From positions 1 to 34,476 of the forward strand of contig JAANSK020254829.1 in the NCBI GenBank assembly GCA_011763485.2: a DNA stretch of 34,476 nucleotides, given 5' to 3'. The DNA is from Isoetes engelmannii (Eukaryota > Streptophyta > Lycopodiopsida > Isoetales > Isoetaceae). The position numbers and the translations under genes were made by a program. This document shows, piece after piece, positions 27,235 to 34,476 of the stretch. Each line of letters begins with the position of its first letter. Within the stretch, counting starts at the first letter, position 1. The notes below the pieces were generated by a model. The model saw nothing but the letters and a program-made list of their open reading frames with translations, did no database searches and was not told the origin of the DNA.

Positions 27235-29170
27235 GAAGAAATGCCAATAAGACCTATCTTTCTTAGGCAAGGTCAATTATTATGCCACATTCATTCCTGG
27301 CTTAGCTGCCAAAGATGATGAGTCCACTTGGAGTTGGACTCACCTAAGCTGAAGCGCCCTTTCAGGAATTAAAGGTCTTGCTCACCCAATCCTCGGTTCT
27401 TGTTCCATTAAATCTTTTCACGTCCACGTTGATGTATCTATCTTTGCTGTTGGTGGTGTTCTATCTCAAGAGCATGAGTTAGGTCAGGACAAGCTCATTT
27501 GTTTTGCAAGTCGCAAACTTAATAATGCGGAGAAAAATTATTCCCCTTGGAGCGTGATGCCCTTGGTCTCATCTTTTGCGTTTAAAGATCTGACACTATC
27601 TTTTGGGTAGTCAGATCAATTTTTTGTGGACCATTGTGCTTAATTAGCAAGAGCATTGCTCGTCGGGTCTTTCTGCTACAAGAGTTTACCCCTTTTGAAG
27701 AGTTTCAAACACGTTTTCGGATGCACAACTTTTTCTGGTCATTGCCAACCCACATTGGTTTCATGATTATCAATAGTATTTACTGTTCGACACCCTTCCC
27801 AGATGCCATGCTCTCTGCAGAAAACATTCGAACGCTTCGCCAACAATTCATACGTGAAGTTCGCGACTACACCATGGTAGTGGGCATCTTCATAAAAGAT
27901 GCAAGGACATTGTTTTGCGAAGATGTGTTCTCCTTCATGAGATTCTGGACATTGTACATACAAGTCCATGAAGGTATGGGCGATGGTCATGATAACATGG
28001 CACGAAAAATCCTCTTGGCAGGATATTTTTGGCTGACGCTGTTCAAAGATGCTCATGTGCATGCCTGCACTTGTGATGCCTGCCAAAGGGTAGGCCGACT
28101 TACGGCCCGGGATGCTCTTTCGTTAACACTAGTTGCCATGCCTCTACGCATCAGCAAATGGGGCATGGATTTTGTCGGTCTTATTGATCCTCCCGTTCGG
28201 AATACACGTGCTCGATATAATTTGGTCCTCACAGATTATGCTACCAAGTGGGCAAAAGCCGTGGCCTTACCAGATTTCATTGCGGCCAGTACAGCGCGTG
28301 TTATGTATACGCAGCCAGTACTAGCGCGTATACAGTTAGCCATTCTGTATACGCATGGCATCAGAACTTGCGTATCAGATTTATGTGCGGCCAGTACTAG
28401 CGCGTGTTCGGCTATCCCACATAACTTGCTAGTGACTGTAGTGTGCACTTTGTGAATCACACCATCAAGGAGCTCACTGATTATTTGCATATCCACTACA
28501 AGAAAAGCACGCCTTATTATCCACAAGGCAATCGACTTGCAGAAAGCACTAACAAGACCTAATCAATATTCTTAAGAAGATTTGTGATGCTTCTAGGAAG
28601 GATTGACATGAAAAACTGCCTACTTTTATGGGCTTACAATACTATCTACAAAATAGCAACTGGACAAACACCGTTCAAGCTCGTATATGGTCAAGAAGCT
28701 TTGATGCCTTTTGAACGTTTTGCCCACTCTTCGATTTCAATTGACTACCACACATGATCCACCTCTAGCTTTATGAAAACATGTTTATCAGTTGCAACAA
28801 TTGGAGGAGATACGCAGAGATGCCTACCTCCGTGTTTTGGCTGGTAACAAGCTACGCAAATTATAGCATGATGATAAAATCAAGAAGAAAAACTTCAACA
28901 CAGGTGATCTTGTCCTACTTTACGATTCAAGGTACAAAAATAATCCTGAGAAACTGAAGTTTCGTTGGCTGGGTCCATATAAGATTGAAGAAGTTGTTCA
29001 ACCCAGTGTGTTCCAGCTTGCAGAATTGGATGGAACACTTCTTCCATCTTTGGTTAATGGTTTTCATCTTACATCATTCTACACCGATGCTATAACAGAT
29101 ACAAACTCAAGACACCAATTAAGACGAGAGTGGTTAAACAGCCGTCATAGCTGTATTGATTCACAAAAAA
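27235..29170 (+). mobile_element. Ty3/gypsy pol remnant: RT end, RNase H, integrase
   Basis: The + strand carries gypsy pol domains in order, with frameshifts. The RT end is LSFLGKVNYYATFIPGLA (27260-27312). RNase H is HVHVDVSIFAVGGVLSQEHE, LICFASRKLNNAEKNYSP and ALGLIF (27422-27580). The integrase zinc-binding end is HVHACTCDACQRVGRLTARD (28054-28110). The integrase core is WGMDFVGLIDPP and LVLTDYATKWAKAVALPDF (28160-28280), then HFVNHTIKELTDYLHIHYKK and STPYYPQGNRLAES (28452-28545). The C-terminal segment is FNTGDLVLLYDSRYKNNPEK and LKFRWLGPYKIEEVV (28890-29000). DFVG, the DYATKW region and the E of LAES mark the catalytic DD.E positions, but the second D region is scrambled by a local duplication. 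The order and the GDLVLLYDSRY end suggest an Athila/Tat-like or related plant lineage, a weak inference. No LTR was identified. Confidence 0.85.
28282..28407 (+). repeat. Triplicated 20-bp motif inside gypsy integrase core
   Basis: gcggccagtacagcgcgtgt (28282), gcagccagtactagcgcgta (28311) and gcggccagtactagcgcgtg (28387) are near copies. In between, tgtatacgcagc and tgtatacgcatgg also repeat. The intact family has one such segment (..AASTARVLY..), so extra copies have been inserted and the catalytic spacing is destroyed. Confidence 0.8.
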
Positions 29171-29180
29171 CAGTTTTTAT

Positions 29181-29202
29181 AAAAAAAAAAAAAAAAAAAA
29201 AA
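29181..29202. repeat. Homopolymer A tract (22 bases)
   Basis: An uninterrupted run of A lies in the open frame shortly after the gypsy integrase C-terminus. The run directly precedes gggcaccagg, so it could be an expanded polypurine tract, or a poly(A) junction from a later insertion. Confidence 0.9.
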
Positions 29203-29780
29203 GGGCACCAGGTGTGTACAAACAAAATTCTACTCTAACGCTCCCTGCTTCTTCTTACTTCGTGTTCGGAGCCGCTTGAAGAATGACACAACCCACCCCA
29301 GTGGTATAGCGCAGATGCAGTATCACATCTGTATAGCAAGTATGGGCGCAATCAGGCTTGTCTGCCTGACCCTCGAGCCATCCATCCATGGGGATCCCAC
29401 GGTTCTTCAGGCGCCACAGTTTGGATCCTGATGTACATTCCCTGTGTATTATGTTTTTGCTTTGCAGTAGGTCTTGAATAAACTTGCAAATGTCTTTGTG
29501 CTACCATTTAATTGCATAGACAAAACAATATAAGAGTGAAGTTTTGGAGCTACGGTTATTATTTCATTACGTAATTTTATTATGAACATTTAAGCAACTT
29601 CCACACTTCTAATTATGTGCACTTTAACAGATAATAGTTGTAGGGATATGTTCTTCATCCTAAGTTATCTATGCTTTCTAACCCCTTGCTTTAGTGAGCA
29701 CATAATTAACAATGTTAAACTTCAAGAATGCATTGAAAATTTCAAGATGTGTACTTTTAGTGTGCACGTGGAGGTTCCTT
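29203..29780. other. Unassigned sequence, possible SINE-like piece
   Basis: There is no coding signal. Bases 29296-29385 contain a TGGTATAGCGCAG box and, about 75 bases on, ACCCTCGAGCC, which loosely resemble the A and B boxes of a tRNA-derived RNA polymerase III promoter (B-box consensus GGTTCGANNCC). No tRNA cloverleaf could be drawn, and no second copy is seen in the window. Confidence 0.2.
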
Positions 29781-29784
29781 TTTT

Positions 29785-29816
29785 GGGGGGGGATTTGGAA
29801 GGGGGGGGGGGAAGGG
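29785..29816 (+). other. Guanine-run cluster, candidate G-quadruplex
   Basis: Runs of 8 and 11 G separated by ATTTGGAA, then AAGGG, lie in an AT-rich neighbourhood. Four or more G-triplets with short loops are possible. The run also keeps a 119-codon + strand frame (29615-29974) open, which has no recognisable protein features. Confidence 0.6.
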
Positions 29817-30011
29817 ATAAGGAAGGCTACCCAAGATCTATAGTTTTAAGTGTTGATTCTAAAAAAATAAATCTAAGGAAAGAAGAATTCCAGGGGAGTC
29901 GGATCTCAGGCGGGGTTTGTATTCCATTAGGGGTTTATTGTGCTTGCTACACCAAGTTTTCCTGCATCTTCTAATTCTGGACGTTGTTTTCTGCTATTGA
30001 GGTTGTATAAG

Positions 30012-30100
30012 AGTAAGCTATCTGGGACATGATTCTGGGAGCTGCACCAGTGAATCACAGACCAGATAGCTTACCCTTGAAGCATAGATAGCTTACCCTT
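30012..30100. repeat. Inverted and direct repeats of a gtaagctatctgg motif
   Basis: gtaagctatctgg (about 30013-30025) is the inverse complement of ccagatagcttac (30062-30074), giving a 13-bp stem with a 36-base loop. agatagcttaccctt is then repeated directly at 30064-30078 and 30086-30100. On the minus strand this lies at the end of an 82-codon open frame (30303-30055) without recognisable features. Confidence 0.75.
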
Positions 30101-30303
30101 AAGGGCTTGATTTGAGTATTTCTAGTTGTGGACTCAACTAGGGTTATAACCATGGACTTGGTTATATTAATTTTCGTTTTCCATATAATTTTTTCATCGA
30201 GATTGATCAATCCTAGGAAAGGGGAGGAATTGGTATGGTGGTGCTCAGAGGAGCGCCATTGGGAGCAGGAGAAAGAGAGAGAAAGATAAATTATCTCTGC
30301 CAT

Positions 30304-32640
30304 ATTATGAAATTAATTATCTAAGTAAGAATGTTTAAAACTATGATTAAAAGAACTCTGAGATAAGGAACAACTTTAATTAGCAAACCCCTTTAATAGC
30401 AAATAAATAAATGACTGTTAGTATAGGACTTAAGGTGACCGACACATCAACAACAACATCGACTAGCATGGACCAACAACAGGCCGACTAAAAAATGATT
30501 TCGACTTCATCTCCTGCATTAACGATCATAAGTTCGGCCAGGATCCATAAGTTCACAGCTTCCAGATCCTATTTCTAGTCCACTACTTCTTAGACATCCC
30601 GCTTGTATCGGCAGGTAACGGCAGGTTACCTGGTTCTCAAAATCCTTAAGCTCTTGGAGATCTTATAGTATGTCTATGACCAGATCTTAAATTCCTTTAT
30701 CTCAAGCCTTGTCCTTGAATTTGTGTGTTTGCTAGAGATGATTCTCTAGGGCTCCAGTGAACTTATTTATTTTTTTGCTTAGATTCCAAAATTAATTTCT
30801 TTCTCAAAATTTCTTTTCCTCGAATAATCCAGTTGGATGGTGATTGCCCTTAGGGGCTGGATTTTATTCTTTGAAGAGTCTTTTATTGTTTACGTTTGAA
30901 AGTCTGATTATTATATTGCCAGATAACTCCTACTTTCATATCCTAATAATAACATGCATTGGCAATATCTGCCAACGTTCCCTTGGCGTGCTCGAGGGTA
31001 TCCAAGTGCTCCATGAATCCAATGAATCTGGTATTGAGTTGCTTTCTCACCTCTATTGGATCTTCATCTGGGGGGCATGAACTTCACTAAATCATACATG
31101 CCATCCTCATTCACAAATATCACAATCTTGCTCATTGGTACCGATACATCGTTCCATCTCTATCAATAGGTGGAACACTAAGCAGTGTTATGATATCCCC
31201 AAGACTTAGGAAGTTTTTGACTAGGTTCTGTAGCCATGCCTCGAACTGCGTGGTTGCCTCATCCATGTGCCAGGAAGGGTTGACATAACAACAATCTACG
31301 ATGTCACGAACTTGCATGGATGTTTGTTTGGTTCTTGCCATGCACTAGCTCAGCATGCAAGGGGTGTGGGTGCTAAGTTGATGGCGAAGTGCCAAATGGA
31401 GATTAATAATGATGTGCAAAATCGCCTGAGGAGTGGCTACAAGAGTGAATGCACAAATGAAACTCGAAGGTAAACAAAATATCCTAAAATATGGCCACAC
31501 TTCCATGTAGGAGGATTAGGCCATATGGAAGAGAAGAATGTGTGCCCAAGTCCTGCGATAGCCAACAACATATAAATGTAAGCAGGAGAGATAGGATAAA
31601 TAATCTTACATTCAGAGTGTGTTTATGAGAATGCCCTAGCTTATATATATTAGAATCTACCTATAGAAGGGAGTTAGATACTGAGTCTTAGGGTTGTTTT
31701 TTAAAGACGTGAGAGCTATTAACTAGGCTAGACTAAGGATCCACTTCCATACGCCCCTCTCCCAAGCCTTGTGAGGAAGCCCTATGAGGAGCGGATTAAT
31801 CACGAACTCTAGAGATGGGACTTTGGGTTTAGAGACCACAACACTCACAGCCGGCCCATGGTGTTGTCCTAAACAATCTAGGGACACGCCGCCATCCACA
31901 TTGACAGTCCAATTGTGCAAAGATCTAGATACTCTAAGAGGAACAGAGGACCGATACCTCTAGAACCCCAACGAGAGGAGGTGAGCCTATCTCCAGCTCT
32001 CCACATCAAGGATACTTCGAATACCCTGCCCAACATGGCATCCCCCAAATCCAGCGAGTCAGTATTACCAGATACCCTCCTCGATGCTCTGCGATGCTCG
32101 AAGGGGCTATGCCTTGCAACCTAAATTCTCATGTCATGCTTAATCCTTCGGAGATTGGGCACGAACAAACTTATATTAATTGTAAGCTCTTTCTCTTCAA
32201 CTATTGTTTATATTGTTCTAATTATTTTGCAATTTAAGAGCATAGTTTTCGGAAACTTTATTTCAAGGAATCTAAAGGAGTGTTTTTTGCTAATAATAGC
32301 CATCCTTTTCATTGTTATTGGACATGGAGAAAATATATTGTCCTTAATATGTAGAATTAGTGAACCTCGGGTTTTGAAGAACAAGCAGCGACCAAAATTG
32401 ATATGTTTTGCATTCAAATAAATTTGCTGGCCACAATGTTCCTACCATGTCCTAAACTTCTTAGTAAGATATTGGAGAAGCAGCATCGGCATTTAGAGCT
32501 GACAGATAAGGTTTTCTTGTAGTCGACCAAAAAAGAGATATGATGCTGCCAACATTTAATCTGAAAACCTTCAAGACATTCAATTTGTAAAAACTAGTTG
32601 TCACAATTTTAGTAGCAGTCATGGTTGGTATTTATGGAAT
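30304..32640. other. Unassigned AT-rich region with only short open frames
   Basis: No retrotransposon domain or gene exon was recognised. On the minus strand, 31341-31132 plus broken text down to about 30940 (LNTRFIGFMEHLDTLEHAKG and ADIANACYY) looks peptide-like and could be decayed gag. On the + strand, 31915-32124 (RSRYSKRNRGPIPLEPQREE, MASPKSSESVLPDTLLDALR) is open but unidentified. Confidence 0.3.
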
Positions 32641-32649
32641 GTCACCAGC

Positions 32650-32853
32650 ATGGAATCTCACCTGTTACTAGGGAAAATGTTAAAAAAAAAAAAAATAGAA
32701 GCAGCGCCAATCAACAGTACACCAATGATTTTGTTCATCGACGAAGTCCATGCAGTCATGTGTAGAGGATGGCAAGATGACTATAAAATAAATGATGCGG
32801 TTCCAAATTTGAGCATTTTTTGTTCCACTTCCACCATTGAAGAAAGAGAATGA
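32650..32853 (+). pseudogene. Possible Clp/Hsp100 AAA+ ATPase fragment (Walker B region)
   Basis: The frame (67 codons) contains PMILFIDEVHAVMCRGWQDD and, 13 residues on, IFCSTSTIEERE. In ClpA/ClpB/Hsp101-type AAA+ chaperones the first ATPase domain has a VILFIDE(I/V)H.V.GAG segment (Walker B, ATP hydrolysis). About 25 residues later comes IGATT.EEYR (sensor 1). Both positions are recognisable, but the GAG glycines, part of the spacer and IGATT are changed. No Walker A lies nearby, and an A13 homopolymer (32682-32694) precedes it. It is best read as a small decayed or captured gene fragment. Chance similarity is possible. Confidence 0.35.
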
Positions 32854-32859
32854 AAAGGA

Positions 32860-33440
32860 CATGGCCCACGAATAAGAATGCTTAGTGGCATAGTCATGCA
32901 TTTTGAGTGGTGGGATGCCACGCTATATATCTATGGGCTTTTCTGGATTGGGACCTTTTTATGGGCTTTTTGACTGGAACATATTGATGCACCGCATTGG
33001 AACCTTTTGGTGTGTGGATGTGTCAAAGAAACGCGGCAGCATAGAGATGCAGCTGATATAAACGGTCTTTCCTATCTGCAAAATCTCACAAACTTCGTTA
33101 GCAAAGAGAGATATAATCGCAAGGCTTCTTGGATTTAGGTACAAACTCTCCACCCAACTGGGCTCTGACTTGTGAACACATCAATTACTTGGCTTCAGGT
33201 CTGCCCACAACTGAGAATCCGATAGAATCCCTCGGATCTATCTTCTCTGGGCTTACAAGGAGTTTGGAATTGGACTTTACAATGGAATATGAAGAAAGGC
33301 TCCTGCCACACGTTCTCTCCATCTGAGATACTAATACCAATCGATTTAGAAGGACTCTCTTAAAAACACATAAGCCTCCTCGAATAACTGAGGCTAGCTG
33401 TATTTATCTTCTGCCAAAACCGTTGATCCAAAAAAAACTT
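32860..33440. other. Unassigned sequence
   Basis: Short open frames on both strands (33153-32959 minus, 33129-33326 plus) have no recognisable motif. tatgggctttt recurs near 32930 and 32960. Nothing else was found. Confidence 0.3.
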
Positions 33441-33451
33441 GAATCCTCCTT

Positions 33452-33910
33452 TTAGGCGCCCAACCTATTTCGGATGGATCCGAAATTAGCTGCAAAAGGT
33501 GGATTCGTCTTCAATCTGTAAGATTCGATCTGTATTCCAGATCCTTCAATGGGTTTTGCAAGGTCGCAGAACTCAAAGCCGCGACCCGTTATCAGCCAAT
33601 AATTTAGATAAAACATAAAACATAAATGAATTACTTTCAATGCTTTCCCAAAGTTCAATGCCTCTATTTTCAATCTCAAGTCATCTGAGCCACACCCTCG
33701 AGCTTGTACCGTAACAATTCCTTCCCTTCTCAAGGCTGATCGTCCTCGATCATCTACCTTGCTGAAATAAACACATTTTCTCAAAGCTAGTCACCTGACT
33801 ATCTGCTTTATAAGAAATTCCTAGGCTGGTAATCTTACCATCTGCCTACTATACTCTGGATCTGGTGATTGTGCTGCAGACACAATTACCTCCATATAAC
33901 TTTTCTCTAC
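33452..33910 (-). other. Unidentified reverse-strand coding-like segment
   Basis: The minus frame 33784-33452 (110 codons) contains KVDDRGRSALRREGIVTVQA and GCGSDDLRLKIEALNFGKAL. It is flanked by splice-like signals on the minus strand: gtttatttcag just before KVDD, and gaaag|taattc after GKAL. A further open piece with VIVSAAQSPDPEYSRQM lies upstream (about 33893-33840) before cagatg|gtaagatt, but the reading phases do not join simply. I do not recognise the protein. Confidence 0.3.
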
Positions 33911-34013
33911 TTTTTCTCAAAAGCAACATTTGATTGAAAATAAAAACCTCTTATTAATCCAAATCAAATGAATACAATATTCAACAAAATCTTGCAAACT
34001 CAAAATGTTTAAT

Positions 34014-34476
34014 CTACTTATCTTTGTTCAGAAAACCAATCTGAAGCCGATTTTTGTCATAGGCTTCTGCCGTTTCCTTGTCAAATTTGGTACGGGAACT
34101 ACTTTCAGGTATATCATCAGCAAATTGAACATGGGTAATCTGTGCAGTTGGTCGGGTTTTTGCTCGGATCTCTTCCTTTGGGTACTCAGGTTCCATTTTG
34201 GTTGCGGCTGATGGTCTTGGGCATTGGTTCTTATAGTGAAGTCCTCCGCATATGTAACATCCTCCAGGAGGTGCTCTAGCCGGTTCTCTGGCCAATGCTC
34301 GTTCACCATTATTTCTCTTAACTCGGAAATTATCATTTCGTTCAATGGTATTTATTCTATACCTCTTATTCTCCCTGTCGCCTACTCTGGCATTATCTGG
34401 CTTGTATGTCTTTTCTTGGGGATATCCTTCCCATATGTCATACCTTACTATGCTAGGATTGTGCTTCATCTCCGCT
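34014..34476 (-). pseudogene. Ty3/gypsy-type gag, C-terminal part with CCHC zinc knuckle
   Basis: The minus frame 34469-34014 (151 codons) is basic and contains CYICGGLHYKNQCP, a C-x2-C-x3-H-x4-C knuckle of the kind seen as CF.CGGPH....CP in plant gypsy gag proteins. It binds the element RNA during packaging. It is preceded by an Arg/Asn-rich stretch (ENKRYRINTIERNDNFRVKR) and followed by an acidic/basic tail that ends with a stop at 34014. The N-terminal gag lies beyond the right edge of the window, and the pol domains that should follow to the left were not found. The element is on the opposite strand to the gypsy remnant at 27235-29170, so it is a separate insertion. Confidence 0.65.

Noticed and set aside
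29296-29385. Possible tRNA gene
   Set aside because: Box-like sequences are present but no cloverleaf or anticodon arm can be drawn. At most a weak SINE-like signal.
31132-31341. Minus-strand ORF beginning MARTKQT, like the N-terminus of histone H3
   Set aside because: Only the first seven residues match. The following text has no ARKSTGGKAPRKQL-type tail and no histone fold, so it is coincidence.
1-34476. CRISPR arrays, operons, phage or other prokaryotic systems
   Set aside because: No regularly spaced repeats, no ribosome-binding-site-led gene clusters, and spliced exons with GT-AG introns show a plant nuclear region.

Overview
The window is nuclear DNA from a land plant. It is AT-rich, intron-containing and packed with decayed retrotransposons. 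It holds one clearly recognisable cellular gene. This gene lies on the + strand and encodes the C-terminal two thirds (about 1,330 residues) of the nuclear-pore scaffold protein Nup188. I traced 14 coding exons from 14232 to a stop codon at 26827. Splice dinucleotides and phases agree at every junction except the start of exon 12. The N-terminal exons were not found in the 14 kb upstream. Either they lie beyond the left edge behind a very long, transposon-filled intron, or the copy is 5'-truncated.

Layout. 1-180: end of a Ty1/copia pol (+). 180-2228: a reverse-strand copia remnant with protease, gag, primer-binding site and a 220-bp LTR. 2229-5584: a second copia remnant (+) with integrase, RT and RNase H in order, interrupted by a long inverted-repeat MITE (2604-3051) and carrying a tandem duplication of about 396 bp. 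6480-8850 and 9906-13440: pieces of one LINE-type (non-LTR) family. They include ORF2 C-termini, a reverse-transcriptase fragment, an ORF1-like region and a recurring 3' end followed by a C/T-rich tail. A copia RT/RNase H fragment (8876-9690) and a MITE-like element (10990-11673) are interspersed. 14232-26827: Nup188, whose introns hold more LINE, MITE and copia debris. 27235-29170: a frame-broken Ty3/gypsy pol (+). 29200-33900: mostly unassigned AT-rich sequence with a short Clp/Hsp100-like Walker-B fragment. 34014-34476: gag with a CCHC knuckle from a reverse-strand Ty3/gypsy element that runs off the right edge.

Organism. The slow removal of old transposons and the long repeat-filled introns fit a large-genome plant. 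The LINE ORF2 C-termini have an LYG.(E)VWG-type segment followed by an EEHF.F.CPAYY.IRG segment. I associate this type more with gymnosperms, ferns, lycophytes or mosses than with typical angiosperm L1 elements. That is an inference from memory, not a search.

I saw no CRISPR array, operon, prokaryotic system or convincing RNA gene. I do not think the window contains a new molecular system. The points most worth checking are the structure of the Nup188 gene, the LINE family with its conserved 3' end and microsatellite tail, and the MITE family with its nested insertion.
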